Positions 47,065 to 56,315 are shown, counted from the stretch's first letter. The stretch: DNA of 64,000 bases from an uncultured Shewanella sp. (GCA_947503555.1 CANNEE010000001.1:434001-498000); one strand, 5' to 3'. The notes: generated from the letters alone by a model not told the origin. Translations and numbers: made by a program.

Positions 47065-48048
47065 ATGAAACATACCCTACTGAAATCACTATTAGTTTCC
47101 ACCTTATTCCTCGCAAGCCATAGCAAGGCTTCCTCTGTACCACAATGTCCAAATATCGATCATCTGGCGCAAAATATCACAGCGCCGATAATCGAACGCC
47201 AAGGCTATCGTAATCCATTTAATCGAATCATCACTTGGTTACCTAGCTTTCATATGATCCATGACCAAATAACTCAAGCAGGCAAGAATGTGACTATCAC
47301 AGCTAAATTCGATTATGGCGCGATTGCCCATAAAGATTTAGAACATGAAATGGTCAATTTCTACATCAGAGGTCAAGATGATAATGAGTGGCGTAATCTG
47401 GGGAGTACTGTTACCAACTCCGATGGTAAGGCAAGCATGACCCTATCAAACCTAGATACAGGCCAATATCGTCTTTATGCGGGAGTGCCAGCCGATGGTA
47501 GCGGTGCTCAAGGTTTTCTTACTGTGATTGATGCCAATACTCAAGCAGTACTCTTTGATATCGATGGCACCTTGACCCAGTCTGATTTAGAGCAAATAGA
47601 CGACTACACAGGACTTGAATACGCAGATGCTAAAGAGGGAGCCTATGATCTTGTGCGTACCTACCTAGATTTAGGATATCAACCTATATTTCTCACCGCT
47701 CGAGTCTATTGGTATGCAAAAGGAAGTCGCGAATGGTTAAGCTGGATGGGCTTGCCCCAAGGCTTTCTGCGCACTTCCCTTAGTAACGAAGCCAGCCTAT
47801 TTAACACTGCCGAATACAAGATTGAGCAAATTAATCAGCTCAAATCACAAGGTGTAAATATCATTCGTGCCTATGGTAATGCTAAAACCGATGCACAAGC
47901 CTTTATCCAAGCGGGCCTTGGAAGCGACAATAGCTTTACCATAGGCAAAGATGCTGGCTACTACGGCACTCAAGCCATAGAGGGTGATAGTTATTATCAG
48001 CATATTCGAGATGTCGCCTCACAAACCCCTAATGCTAATTGCAAATAA
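47065..48048 (+). CDS. Exported LNS2-type HAD phosphatase
   Basis: A 327-residue protein with a signal peptide (residues 1-21, ending ASSVP). A beta-rich domain (about 45-155, with NVTITAKFDYGAIAHKDLEHEMVNFYIRGQDD) precedes an LNS2-type HAD domain. The catalytic motif is FDIDGTLTQSD (Asp165, Asp167), followed by YDLVRTYLDLGYQPIFLTARVYW and a late IIRAYGNAKTDAQAF. LNS2 domains occur in eukaryotic lipins (phosphatidate phosphatases) and in Nir/PITP proteins; bacterial copies are uncharacterised. Location is periplasmic or extracellular. Phosphatase chemistry is supported by the DxD motif, but the substrate is not known. Confidence 0.75.
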   Translation: MKHTLLKSLLVSTLFLASHSKASSVPQCPNIDHLAQNITAPIIERQGYRNPFNRIITWLPSFHMIHDQITQAGKNVTITAKFDYGAIAHKDLEHEMVNFYIRGQDDNEWRNLGSTVTNSDGKASMTLSNLDTGQYRLYAGVPADGSGAQGFLTVIDANTQAVLFDIDGTLTQSDLEQIDDYTGLEYADAKEGAYDLVRTYLDLGYQPIFLTARVYWYAKGSREWLSWMGLPQGFLRTSLSNEASLFNTAEYKIEQINQLKSQGVNIIRAYGNAKTDAQAFIQAGLGSDNSFTIGKDAGYYGTQAIEGDSYYQHIRDVASQTPNANCK

Positions 48049-48247
48049 CAACATAGAGAGAAGCTAAAACATAGAAAGAAGCTAAGCACATTCTTTATGC
48101 CTTAGCTTCTTTCAGTAGGCTAAATGAATCAGGTATCAAGTGATCCGACCAAAGATCTCTGTCTCAAGATTCACAAACAATCCCCTTACTATGTCATACC
48201 TTTGACTACACTTACTTATCAAAGCCTCAATGATAAGGTGAGTAAGA

Positions 48248-49699
48248 ATGTCGCAAGAGAAACTAAATTATCAGCAAGCCCATAAGCCAGCTAGTGATTT
48301 CGATACCCGCGAAGATTATCTTAACAACGAACTTATCATCATGAAATTTAGGCGCTGGCGCCTTCACCTTCCCTTTAAAGATTACGGTATAGAACTCGAA
48401 GACTTAGTCCCAGCTTTGGCCGCAACCATAGGTAAAGTGGTAATGGTGACCGCTATGGCGGCTGCCTTTGCTGTCCAGTTTGGCCTCACACCCGAATTTG
48501 TTGCTGAAAACGTACGTTATGAACTGCTTATTGCAGGTATTCTATTCGTGATTCTATTTTCGGCGATACTCAATCCCAATACCAACCTGGCTGGTACCCA
48601 TGGCCCGATGATCCCGCTGATCCCCCTTATCGCAGCCGCGGGCGGGCATCCTTTAGCATTAGGAGTCATGGTGGGGGTATTTGGCTTACTGCTGAGTTTT
48701 AGCAAGGGTGGGTCAAAGCTAGTTAAGTTGACAGGTGAAGGGGTTAGGGGTGGCCTGCTAATCTATTTAGGCGCCGTTGGGCTAATAGGTCAAATTGCCA
48801 AACTTGAACTCTGGTCCGGTAATATAGGCCAAGGTGCCGTCTCTTTTGGGGTTATTCTCACAACAATTATAATCTATGCCTACTTGGCTAAAATCCATAA
48901 ACGTTGGCTAGCTATCCCATTGTGCTCCCTTATCGCCGGCGTGGTAGCCTATGCCATGGGCACACCATTTGAGTTTGTCACAGAGCCTGGGCTGCCCCCC
49001 CTTAGCCCAACTTACTGGTGGGGAGAAACCACAGGCTGGCAACTAGGCTGGCCAGATCTGCATCACTATGTCGCCGTTATTCCCTTTGCAATTTTAGCCG
49101 TAGCCATGTGGTCGCCAGACTTTCTCGGCCACAGGGTATTCCAAGAACTCAACTACCCCAAGAAAGCCGAAGGGGTATTAATGAATGTTGACGATACCAT
49201 GACTGTCTGTTCGATTCGTCAAATGGTGGGTTCTATTTTAGGTGGCGGTAATCTCGCTTCCTCTTGGGGAACTTATATGATTCCTGCCGCTATCGCCAAA
49301 CGACCCATTCCAGGAGGAGCCTTACTGACTGGGATCATGTGCGTATTAGCTGCAGTCATAGGTTACCCAATGGATCTTGCCATGTGGGAGCCGGTACTGA
49401 GAGTCGCACTGCTTGTGGGGGTATTTTTGCCGCTACTAGAGGCAGGTATGCAGATGGTCAATGATACTCAAGACTCACAAACTGCGGGTATCTGTCTCTT
49501 CTCATGCGCCTTTGTCAATCCAGTATTTGGTTGGGCGCTGACTATGCTGCTAGACAATATGGGCTTTATCGGTGATAAGGAGCGCAGTAGCAAGCTCTCC
49601 TTGATGGATAAGCTAGTGATTCCATTAACCGCTTTTGTTGTCTGTGTTGGCTCACTAGCACTCGTTGGACAGCTACCCGGCATTCCTGCATTGTTATAA
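48248..49699 (+). CDS. DUF3360 family membrane transporter
   Basis: A 483-residue polytopic protein with a soluble N-terminus (about 55 residues) and 12-14 helices. Family motifs include LAGTHGPMIPLIPLIAAAGGHPLALG, GGGNLASSWGTYMIPAAIAKRPIPGG and a middle MWSPDFLGHRVFQELNYPKKAEGVLMNVDD. DUF3360 proteins resemble nucleobase or sulfate permeases of the APC superfamily in topology; no substrate is established. AAGGTGAGT precedes the ATG. It is a single gene with a terminator. Confidence 0.85.
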   Translation: MSQEKLNYQQAHKPASDFDTREDYLNNELIIMKFRRWRLHLPFKDYGIELEDLVPALAATIGKVVMVTAMAAAFAVQFGLTPEFVAENVRYELLIAGILFVILFSAILNPNTNLAGTHGPMIPLIPLIAAAGGHPLALGVMVGVFGLLLSFSKGGSKLVKLTGEGVRGGLLIYLGAVGLIGQIAKLELWSGNIGQGAVSFGVILTTIIIYAYLAKIHKRWLAIPLCSLIAGVVAYAMGTPFEFVTEPGLPPLSPTYWWGETTGWQLGWPDLHHYVAVIPFAILAVAMWSPDFLGHRVFQELNYPKKAEGVLMNVDDTMTVCSIRQMVGSILGGGNLASSWGTYMIPAAIAKRPIPGGALLTGIMCVLAAVIGYPMDLAMWEPVLRVALLVGVFLPLLEAGMQMVNDTQDSQTAGICLFSCAFVNPVFGWALTMLLDNMGFIGDKERSSKLSLMDKLVIPLTAFVVCVGSLALVGQLPGIPALL

Positions 49700-49716
49700 T
49701 AAAAGCTAAAGCCAAA

Positions 49717-49750
49717 AACAAAAAAGACGAACCTTTGTTCGTCTTTTTAT
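49717..49750. terminator. Bidirectional terminator
   Basis: The stem AAAAAGACGAAC-CTTT-GTTCGTCTTTTT lies between the DUF3360 and L,D-transpeptidase genes. Confidence 0.88.
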
Positions 49751-49764
49751 TTGCTCGTTAAAGC

Positions 49765-50688
49765 TTAGCCTCTAACATTAATCGGCAAACCATTTTGAGT
49801 CAACAAAGCATCATTGGCCTTTTGGTTATCGATACTCTCTTGCCCAAGAAACTTCACTATGCCATTAGTCAGCTTTAAGGTCTTTTTGAGCTGCATTTCC
49901 GACTCACTCTTAGAAAGTGGCGAATGTACCTCTATCACCATATCGCCATTGGGTTCTGCCGATGTTTTCACCGTTTGATTAATAATGCGTACCGACTCAC
50001 CATACTTTGTCTGATTAAACAGCCACTCGATATCCTTTGGATTAAGACGCACACAACCCGAGCTAACGCGCATGCCAATACCAAAGTCTTTATTGGTACC
50101 GTGAATCAAATAACTACCATCACCATAGGCCAGTTGAATTGCGTATTCACCAAGAGGATTATCAGGCCCTGCAGGCACAATTCTTGGTAATACTTCACCA
50201 CGCTCTCTTAAATGTTCTTCACGAATACTTTTAGGCGGAGTCCAACTAGGCTGAGGAATACGTGATTTTATCTTAGAGACCATCTCAGGCGTTTCTCGCC
50301 CGATTCGCCCAATACCGATTGGAAAAACATGAACTTCTTTTTTATTGCGTGGGAAGTAATACAGTCTCAATTCTGGCAGATTAATGACCACGCCTTTACG
50401 CGGCACATCAGGAAGCAACATCTGAGTCGGAATCGTTAATGTGCTGCCAGGTGTTGGCAGAAAAGGATCCACACCAGGATTTGACTCCATCAACTCTAAG
50501 ATACCTATGTTATAGGTATCGGCTATCGTCTTGAAATAATCCCCCTTCTTCACCTGATGATGCTGTATCTGGCCTATCAGACGACCACCGTCCTCGGGTA
50601 AAGGGTACACATTTGCCCAAGCCATTTGAGCCATTCCAAATAGCATGGCCACTGACACACATAACTTAACTAGGTAACTAGACTTCAT
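49765..50688 (-). CDS. Periplasmic L,D-transpeptidase (ErfK/YbiS/YcfS/YnhG type)
   Basis: A 307-residue protein with a signal peptide ending AWA, a LysM domain (about residues 40-92, HHQVKKGDYFKTIADTYNIGILELMESNPGV) and a YkuD catalytic domain (about 98-232). His in LIHGTN and the nucleophile Cys212 in SSGCVRL are present. A 75-residue C-terminal tail follows. These enzymes attach Braun lipoprotein to peptidoglycan or form 3-3 crosslinks. The presence of lpp 3 kb upstream supports an Lpp-anchoring role. It is a single gene. Confidence 0.92.
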   Translation of the reverse strand: MKSSYLVKLCVSVAMLFGMAQMAWANVYPLPEDGGRLIGQIQHHQVKKGDYFKTIADTYNIGILELMESNPGVDPFLPTPGSTLTIPTQMLLPDVPRKGVVINLPELRLYYFPRNKKEVHVFPIGIGRIGRETPEMVSKIKSRIPQPSWTPPKSIREEHLRERGEVLPRIVPAGPDNPLGEYAIQLAYGDGSYLIHGTNKDFGIGMRVSSGCVRLNPKDIEWLFNQTKYGESVRIINQTVKTSAEPNGDMVIEVHSPLSKSESEMQLKKTLKLTNGIVKFLGQESIDNQKANDALLTQNGLPINVRG

Positions 50689-50771
50689 AGGTGAACAAAC
50701 CCTGCCATCATTCTTTCTCTATTTACTTCATTGACCGCCCTGATAATCAAGTTATTACAAGGCGAATATCA

Positions 50772-51638
50772 CTACTGCTTCCGAGCAAGTTCCACAATAA
50801 AATCTATCTCTAACTCCGCAAAGTTCCCTTTTGCGAGTTTAGCTTTTTGCTTATCTTTCACTCGCCAAGCAAAAGGCGTCATTTCAAGTAAAACCTGAGC
50901 CTGTTCAGCGCTCACCTCAACGGTAAAGCTGACTCTTTCACTTGCCACTAAGGTTAACTCATTGGGCAATGCATTCGTATAGGGCTTCTCGGTTAACTTA
51001 TCATAAATATGCTGTTTGATTTGCCATAGATGGCGCGGCGCAGGAGAGACTTGCAGCAGATAGCCGCCTGACTTTAAGACTCGCAGACACTCTTTGCCTT
51101 TTAGCGCTTTATTCACCAAGGTCACTAGATCAAACTGTTCAGGTGCAAACGGTAATTTCTTAGTGCCCCCAAGCAGATATTGATTAGCATTGTCACCGGA
51201 TTCAGCATTCACCTTGTCATCCGCTTTAGTCGCGGCAAAAATGGCATTTTCTGCTTCGCAGATCCCTACCTGTTTAAGGGTAAAGTCAGGTGCAAGTTTT
51301 GTTAAAGACTGACCTAGCGCTCGAATGTAGTAACCTTCACCACAATCAAAATCCAGTTGCAGACCACAAGTTTGCTCTGTCTCGTCAACTAAGTGAGTAT
51401 TGACTAACTTAGCCATCATATCTACGACAGGCATAAAAATGCCAGACTCAAGCAAATGCCGCTTGGCACGCATCAACTGGCGCGAATCGGTGACACTCTT
51501 ATTATTAGGCTTGGCAAATATCCAGTACCCTTGCTCGCTCAAATCAAACCTATGACGATTTTGGCAATAAAACCCTTGTGATGGCCCATGAACCTTAAGC
51601 TCACTATCACAGATAGGACATTGGTAGCTAATACTCAT
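50772..51638 (-). CDS. rlmA: 23S rRNA (guanine-N1)-methyltransferase RlmA-like
   Basis: A 288-residue protein with an N-terminal zinc site (CPIC near the start and CQNRHRFDLSEQGYW) and a Rossmann methyltransferase domain. The SAM loop reads DFDCGEGYYIRAL, where most RlmA proteins have DIGCGEGYY. PAPRHLWQIKQHIYD and MTPFAWRVKDK are characteristic of RlmA, which methylates G745 of 23S rRNA. Motif IV is also divergent (LVTLVNKALKGKECLRVLKSGGYLL). I start at 51638 because GGAG lies six bases upstream. It follows uppP by 12 bases, the last gene of the folB-folK-uppP-rlmA operon. Confidence 0.82.
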   Translation of the reverse strand: MSISYQCPICDSELKVHGPSQGFYCQNRHRFDLSEQGYWIFAKPNNKSVTDSRQLMRAKRHLLESGIFMPVVDMMAKLVNTHLVDETEQTCGLQLDFDCGEGYYIRALGQSLTKLAPDFTLKQVGICEAENAIFAATKADDKVNAESGDNANQYLLGGTKKLPFAPEQFDLVTLVNKALKGKECLRVLKSGGYLLQVSPAPRHLWQIKQHIYDKLTEKPYTNALPNELTLVASERVSFTVEVSAEQAQVLLEMTPFAWRVKDKQKAKLAKGNFAELEIDFIVELARKQ

Positions 51639-51650
51639 TTTGTGCTCCAT

Positions 51651-52451
51651 TTAAAGCCAAATCACGCCGCAGAGCAGCGCCCCAAGCGCCAATCTATAGA
51701 TAACAAATGGGGTCATCCCCATTTTACTGATTATCTTCAAAAAGTAATGAATACAGGCATAAGCTGCAACAAAAGAGAGTACCAGTCCTAACCCTAGCGC
51801 TTGATAGTCAATCGCCTGCGGGCTTTCCATCAGATCTTTTGCGACCAAAATCGCTGCACCAAGGCTGACAGGCACAGACATCAAAAATGAAAAACGCGCC
51901 GCCGCTTGACGCCCTAAACCTAAAAATAGTGCAGCTGTAATAGTTGCACCGGAGCGAGAGGTTCCTGGAATTAACGCCATCGCCTGAGCGAGCCCTATCA
52001 CCAAAGCCTTTTTCCAGCCCGCTTGATATTCACTTAAATTACGCTCAGACAGTTTATCGGCCCACCAAAGCAGTAAACCAAATACAATAGTGGTTGTGGC
52101 AATCACCTCAATATTACGAAAATGAGTCTCGATAAAATCTTTCGCAGTAAAACCCACTATTACGGCAGGAATGGTCGCAAGAATAATCCACCACGCGAGT
52201 TTACTGTCATCGGTTTGCTGACGGGTAACTAAGCTTTTGCTCCATGCATTAAACATATTGAGCAGCTCATGGCGAAAATAGATCACCACAGCAAGCAAAG
52301 AGCCAGTGTTGACCGCTACATCGAAAGAGAGACCTTGATCCTGCCATCCAAGGAGCTGAGCTGGCAAAATAAGATGCGCCGAGCTAGAGATAGGTAAGAA
52401 TTCGGTTAACCCTTGAATAAGAGCCAGTAGAATAACCTGTAAGGTATCCAT
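51651..52451 (-). CDS. uppP: Undecaprenyl-diphosphatase UppP (BacA)
   Basis: A 266-residue polytopic enzyme with the two family motifs [17 protein letters not shown] (residues 14-30) and [33 protein letters not shown] (about 161-193). It dephosphorylates undecaprenyl diphosphate at the periplasmic face, recycling the lipid carrier for peptidoglycan and O-antigen. It lies 48 bases after folK in the operon. Confidence 0.95.
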   Translation of the reverse strand: MDTLQVILLALIQGLTEFLPISSSAHLILPAQLLGWQDQGLSFDVAVNTGSLLAVVIYFRHELLNMFNAWSKSLVTRQQTDDSKLAWWIILATIPAVIVGFTAKDFIETHFRNIEVIATTTIVFGLLLWWADKLSERNLSEYQAGWKKALVIGLAQAMALIPGTSRSGATITAALFLGLGRQAAARFSFLMSVPVSLGAAILVAKDLMESPQAIDYQALGLGLVLSFVAAYACIHYFLKIISKMGMTPFVIYRLALGALLCGVIWL

Positions 52452-52498
52452 GGTGTTCCTTGTATAAACGATGCCCTATAGGCATAAAAACTAAAAAA

Positions 52499-53005
52499 CT
52501 AGGCACTAACGCCTTGAGCATGCCAATCGAAAGCTATCGGCCAAAGCTGCTGTTTATCTTTATCATATTCCTGCCACATCACCTGATAGCTCAAGTTAGA
52601 TATTGGGTGAATACGATTTGGGATCAGCTCTGATAACGGCCAAAGTACAAAGGCATTTTTGACGATCTCGGCTCGAGGAAGTTCAACCGGAGCTTGGCAT
52701 ACAAGATCGTCATAAAGCAGCAGATCTAAATCTAAGGTTCTCGGGCTAAACTTTTTCGCCCCAGCAACACGGCCGTTATCCCTCTCTATCTGCTTAAATA
52801 TTGCCACGACTTCAGCCACATCGAGCTGAGTCTCTGCACCAGCCACCATATTGAGAAAGTTACTGCCAGCAAAACCCACGGCTTCACTTTCATACACACG
52901 AGATAAACTTAACTCACCAAAATAATGATGTAAGGCATCCAATCCAGCCTTAATGTTTTTCACAGCATCGATATTACTGCCAAGACTGATATATATTTGC
53001 GCCAT
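52499..53005 (-). CDS. folK: Hydroxymethyldihydropterin pyrophosphokinase FolK
   Basis: A 168-residue enzyme beginning IYISLGSNIDAVKNI. It has the AVGFAGSNFLNMV and IERDNGRVAGAKKFSPRTLDLDLLLYDD motifs, where the two Asp residues bind magnesium, and LPRAEIVKNAFVLWPLSEL. It transfers pyrophosphate from ATP to hydroxymethyl-dihydropterin in folate synthesis. It lies 55 bases after folB. Confidence 0.95.
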   Translation of the reverse strand: MAQIYISLGSNIDAVKNIKAGLDALHHYFGELSLSRVYESEAVGFAGSNFLNMVAGAETQLDVAEVVAIFKQIERDNGRVAGAKKFSPRTLDLDLLLYDDLVCQAPVELPRAEIVKNAFVLWPLSELIPNRIHPISNLSYQVMWQEYDKDKQQLWPIAFDWHAQGVSA

Positions 53006-53060
53006 ATTCAGGGCTCACTCTCTTATTATTTTCGCGCTTATTATGCAGCTGAGCTATCAC

Positions 53061-53411
53061 TTAAGCCGTGCGCTCGATCTCAACACCCACAGCTTGAGCA
53101 CTCGGTACTGCACCAGGCTTCATCACTGTGACCTTCACCCAGCTCACATTAAACTCTTCAATGACACAGGCAGCGACTTTCTCTGCCACAGCTTCAATCA
53201 ACTCTATCGGCTTTTCAGTAATCAGCGCTGTTAAACGATTGGATACTGTCTCGTAACACAAAGCATGCTGATAATCATCACTCAAACCTGCAGGCTTATT
53301 ATCCCAAGCCATATCTAAGTCCAGCAACAGAGACTGATTGATCGCTTTTTCCCACTCATAGACACCAATCACTGTATCTATTTTCAATTGTCGTATTAAT
53401 ACTTTGTCCAT
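53061..53411 (-). CDS. folB: Dihydroneopterin aldolase FolB
   Basis: A 116-residue protein, MDKVLIRQLKIDTVIGVYEWEK onward, with the LDLDMAWDN strand, the CYETVSNRLTALI helix and LIEAVAEKVAACV (catalytic Glu), ending with the VTVMKPGAVPSAQAVGVEIERT Lys/Pro motif. It cleaves dihydroneopterin to the FolK substrate. I start at 53411 because GGAG lies five bases before that ATG; a 35-residue N-terminal extension is not supported. It is the first gene of the folB-folK-uppP-rlmA operon. Confidence 0.94.
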   Translation of the reverse strand: MDKVLIRQLKIDTVIGVYEWEKAINQSLLLDLDMAWDNKPAGLSDDYQHALCYETVSNRLTALITEKPIELIEAVAEKVAACVIEEFNVSWVKVTVMKPGAVPSAQAVGVEIERTA

Positions 53412-53545
53412 TTGCTCTCCACAGAAGATGTTTGCTGAGGTCTGACAAGCTAGAGTCAATAAACAGGATATAATCCTCGGCTTAGCCAAAATTGAAAGCA
53501 AAAGCCGCTTTCTCATTAGCGAGATACAGAGTAGGATATCTCACT

Positions 53546-53609
53546 GATGTTATTCGAATTAGCAACAAAGCTGAGTAAAGCTTGTCTCAATCAGGGTATG
53601 AATAACATC
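53546..53609. promoter_or_regulatory. Inverted repeat between folB and plsY
   Basis: GATGTTATTC (53546-53555) and GAATAACATC (53600-53609) form perfect 10-base arms separated by 44 bases in the 285-base divergent promoter region. Function is unknown. Confidence 0.3.
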
Positions 53610-53696
53610 GCTAAGCGGATGACATGGAAATCTTCAGTGATTACCAGATTAAAACCCGAGGCGGGATAATACCCTAAGACGAGTAAGGAAACCAAT

Positions 53697-54305
53697 TTGA
53701 CCGAAGCAGTACAGATAATTTTTATGATATTAGCCGCCTATGCCCTAGGCTCGATATCCAGTGCTGTTGTCGTGTGCAAATTACGAGGCTTGCCAGACCC
53801 TCGCACTCAAGGCTCAGGTAATCCAGGTGCCACCAATGTATTGCGTATCGGCGGCGTAAGCTCAGCGGTGATGGTGCTCTTTTTCGATATGCTAAAAGGA
53901 GCCCTGCCCGCTTATACTGCATTTACCATGGGTATAGATGCCGTCTTTCTCGGCATCATCGCAGTTGCAGCCTGCCTAGGTCATATTTTCCCTGTGTTCT
54001 TTGGCTTTAAAGGGGGCAAAGGGGTCGCTACCGCTTTTGGTGCCATGGCACCCATAGGCGATGATTTAGCCCTCTGCCTTATGGCTACTTGGGTGGTATT
54101 GGTCGCCATCACCCGCTACTCGTCACTGGCAGCCATTATCACTGCCATCGCAGCCCCAGCCTATACCCATTGGTTAGATGACAGATTCACCATTCCCGTT
54201 GCCATGCTCTCAACCCTGATCATTATTCGTCACAAAGACAATATTCTCAGGCTGGTTAAAGGCGAAGAGCCCAAGGTAACAGATAGGAAAAAAGCAAAAT
54301 CATAA
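53697..54305 (+). CDS. plsY: Glycerol-3-phosphate acyltransferase PlsY
   Basis: A 202-residue inner-membrane enzyme with motif 1 [22 protein letters not shown], motif 2 [15 protein letters not shown] and motif 3 [26 protein letters not shown]. It acylates glycerol-3-phosphate with acyl phosphate, the first step of phospholipid synthesis. The start is TTG with AAGGA seven to eight bases upstream; an internal ATG at codon 10 is possible but would cut into the first helix. It is divergent from folB and closed by a terminator. Confidence 0.93.
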   Translation: MTEAVQIIFMILAAYALGSISSAVVVCKLRGLPDPRTQGSGNPGATNVLRIGGVSSAVMVLFFDMLKGALPAYTAFTMGIDAVFLGIIAVAACLGHIFPVFFGFKGGKGVATAFGAMAPIGDDLALCLMATWVVLVAITRYSSLAAIITAIAAPAYTHWLDDRFTIPVAMLSTLIIIRHKDNILRLVKGEEPKVTDRKKAKS

Positions 54306-54316
54306 AGAGCGAGATA

Positions 54317-54346
54317 ACAAAACGGCACCTTAAGGTGCCGTTTTAC
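54317..54346. terminator. Bidirectional terminator
   Basis: The stem AAAACGGCACCTT / AAGGTGCCGTTTT lies between the convergent plsY and tsaD genes. Confidence 0.88.
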
Positions 54347-54362
54347 TTTCAATTCGTTTTAA

Positions 54363-55376
54363 TTAAACCGGAGGCAATGTATCTAGCGGCCATCTTGGCT
54401 GGCCTTTAACTTCAAGGCCTTCTATTTGTCCCGCTTTTAGACGCTGCATACCCGCATAAGCAATCATGGCACCATTATCGGTACAGAACTCCCCTCTTGG
54501 ATAGAAGACTTCGCCGTTAAGGGACTGCATCATCTCGGCGAGCGACTGTCGTAGTCTTTGGTTAGCGCTTACGCCGCCAGCAATCACAAGGCGCTGATAG
54601 CCAGTTTGCTTAAGGGCACGTTTACATTTAATCGCCAACGTCTCCACCACAGCTTCTTCAAAGGCTCTAGCGATATTAGCACGGGTTTGCTCATCATCGG
54701 GCTCGGCCGCAATCGTATTGGCGGTAAAGGTCTTAAGGCCAGAAAAACTAAAATCCAAGCCTGGTCTATCAGTCATAGGACGTGGAAACTTATAATTTGC
54801 AGGCAAACCTTGCTGGGCCAATTTAGCAAGACGCGGCCCGCCCGGATAATCTAGCCCCATCAGCTTAGCGGTTTTATCAAAGGCTTCACCGGCAGCATCA
54901 TCAACCGACTCGCCCAGCACTTCATACTCGCCTATGCCTTTAACATCCACCAACATAGAGTGACCGCCAGAAACCAGTAGCGCGACAAAAGGAAACTCAG
55001 GCGCATCGTCTTCCAGCATAGGCGCTAGCAGGTGCCCTTCCATATGATGCACGCCAACGGCAGGTTTACCCCAAGATAATGCAAGAGAGCGTCCAACACA
55101 GGCGCCAACTAAAATCGCCCCGATAAGACCTGGCCCCTTAGTGTAGGCAACCCCATCTATCTCATCGGCTGTGGTATTGGCATCTTTTAACGCCTGCTTG
55201 ATAAGAGGTACGATTTTTCGAACATGATCCCGCGACGCCAGCTCAGGCACTACACCGCCATAATCGGCATGGAGCTTTACCTGACTATATAAGGTATGGG
55301 ATAACAAGCCCTGCTCGTCATCATAAATGGCAATACCTGTCTCGTCACAGGACGTTTCTATACCTAAAACCCGCAT
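54363..55376 (-). CDS. tsaD: tRNA N6-threonylcarbamoyladenosine synthase subunit TsaD
   Basis: A 337-residue ASKHA-fold protein with [47 protein letters not shown] (the H-x3-H metal site), [40 protein letters not shown], and [13 protein letters not shown]. It forms the t6A37 modification of ANN-decoding tRNAs together with TsaB, TsaC and TsaE. The ATG at 55376 matches the family N-terminus; an adjacent upstream GTG is less likely. It is divergent from rpsU, the usual arrangement in gammaproteobacteria. Confidence 0.96.
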   Translation of the reverse strand: MRVLGIETSCDETGIAIYDDEQGLLSHTLYSQVKLHADYGGVVPELASRDHVRKIVPLIKQALKDANTTADEIDGVAYTKGPGLIGAILVGACVGRSLALSWGKPAVGVHHMEGHLLAPMLEDDAPEFPFVALLVSGGHSMLVDVKGIGEYEVLGESVDDAAGEAFDKTAKLMGLDYPGGPRLAKLAQQGLPANYKFPRPMTDRPGLDFSFSGLKTFTANTIAAEPDDEQTRANIARAFEEAVVETLAIKCKRALKQTGYQRLVIAGGVSANQRLRQSLAEMMQSLNGEVFYPRGEFCTDNGAMIAYAGMQRLKAGQIEGLEVKGQPRWPLDTLPPV

Positions 55377-55492
55377 CACTTCTCATCTTCGTCTACTCTC
55401 AAGGCGGCCAATTCTACTCTGTGAAAAATAAATTCTCCAGCATTCAAATGAGACTTCCTATAATTGTTCTGTACAGAGATCGATCTTTGGGG

Positions 55493-55520
55493 TTTACAAC
55501 AAGGTTCGAGTCAGTATAAA
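55493..55520 (+). promoter_or_regulatory. Candidate sigma-70 promoter of rpsU
   Basis: TTTACA at 55493-55498 and TATAAA at 55515-55520 are 16 bases apart. A start near 55528 would give an rpsU leader of about 70 bases. Confidence 0.5.
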
Positions 55521-55543
55521 ATTCCGCACCATTTTTAAATATC

Positions 55544-55570
55544 TTGAATTAATTGTTTTGATTAATTCAA
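55544..55570. promoter_or_regulatory. Palindrome in the rpsU leader
   Basis: TTGAATTAAT-TGTTTTG-ATTAATTCAA is a perfect 10-base inverted repeat ending 29 bases before the rpsU ATG. It could be a protein-binding site or an RNA hairpin near the ribosome site. No known motif is matched. Confidence 0.4.
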
Positions 55571-55599
55571 TACAAACTACACCTAAGGGGTGATGGCGT

Positions 55600-55815
55600 A
55601 TGCCAATTATTAAAGTACGTGAAAACGAACCATTCGACGTAGCCCTACGTCGTTTCAAGCGCTCTTGTGAAAAAGCAGGTATCCTAGCTGACGTGCGTGC
55701 TCGTGAATTCTACGAGAAGCCAACTACTGCTCGTAAGCGCGCTAAAGCCGCTGCAGTTAAGCGTCTTGCTAAGAAGCTTTCTCGCGAAAACGCACGTCGC
55801 GTACGTTTATACTAA
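55600..55815 (+). CDS. rpsU: 30S ribosomal protein S21
   Basis: A 71-residue basic protein ([21 protein letters not shown] onward, ending ARRVRLY) identical in layout to gammaproteobacterial S21. It helps 30S subunits find mRNA starts. AAGGGGTGAT gives a strong ribosome site. It leads the rpsU-yqeY-dnaG-rpoD macromolecular synthesis cluster; yqeY follows six bases after its stop. Confidence 0.98.
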   Translation: MPIIKVRENEPFDVALRRFKRSCEKAGILADVRAREFYEKPTTARKRAKAAAVKRLAKKLSRENARRVRLY

Positions 55816-55821
55816 TCTCTT

Positions 55822-56265
55822 ATGAGCCTAGTTGATCAGCTAAAAGACCAGATGAAAGTCGCCATGCGAGCCAAAGAAAAGGTTCGCTTGGGTACTATTC
55901 GTATGGCCCTTGCCGCCATCAAGCAGATTGAAGTGGATAACCGCGAAACTCTGACTGATGACCAGGTACTAGCTGTCTTAACCAAAATGGTTAAACAGCG
56001 CAAAGACTCGATTGCTCAATATGAAGCAGCCGGTCGCGCTGAATTGGCTGAAGCAGAAGCGCAAGAGATCCAAGTTTTGGAAACCTTCTTGCCTAAGCCC
56101 CTTTCCGAAGAGGAAGTTGCTTCAATCATAGATGCTACTATTGCTGAAGTAGGTGCATCATCCATGGCGGATATGGGCAAAGTAATGGGAGCATTAAAAC
56201 CTAAAGTTCAAGGACGTGCAGATATGGGAGCCATTGGCGCCCTCATTCGAGCAAAATTGAAGTAA
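55822..56265 (+). CDS. yqeY: GatB/YqeY domain protein
   Basis: A 147-residue protein with two helical parts: LKDQMKVAMRAKEKVRLGTIRMALAAIKQIEVD and the tRNA-contacting GatB tail-like domain ending DMGKVMGALKPKVQGRADMGAIGALIRAKLK. It resembles the C-terminal domain of the aminoacyl-tRNA amidotransferase subunit GatB; the exact role is not established. Its place between rpsU and dnaG is common in Shewanella and Vibrio. A hairpin follows it. Confidence 0.92.
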   Translation: MSLVDQLKDQMKVAMRAKEKVRLGTIRMALAAIKQIEVDNRETLTDDQVLAVLTKMVKQRKDSIAQYEAAGRAELAEAEAQEIQVLETFLPKPLSEEEVASIIDATIAEVGASSMADMGKVMGALKPKVQGRADMGAIGALIRAKLK

Positions 56266-56280
56266 TCAAGTTTTAATGTA

Positions 56281-56315
56281 TGGACAAGCCGTGCTTATGC
56301 GCGGCTTGTTTGTTT
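56281..56315 (+). terminator. Hairpin between yqeY and dnaG
   Basis: The stem ACAAGCCG-TGCTTATG-CGCGGCTTGT, with one mismatch, followed by TTGTTT, lies 17 bases after yqeY. It may be the partial terminator that lowers dnaG expression relative to rpsU, as known for the E. coli operon. Confidence 0.55.

Noticed and set aside
53412-53516. Longer N-terminus for FolB
   Set aside because: GGAG and the conserved family start point to the ATG at 53411.
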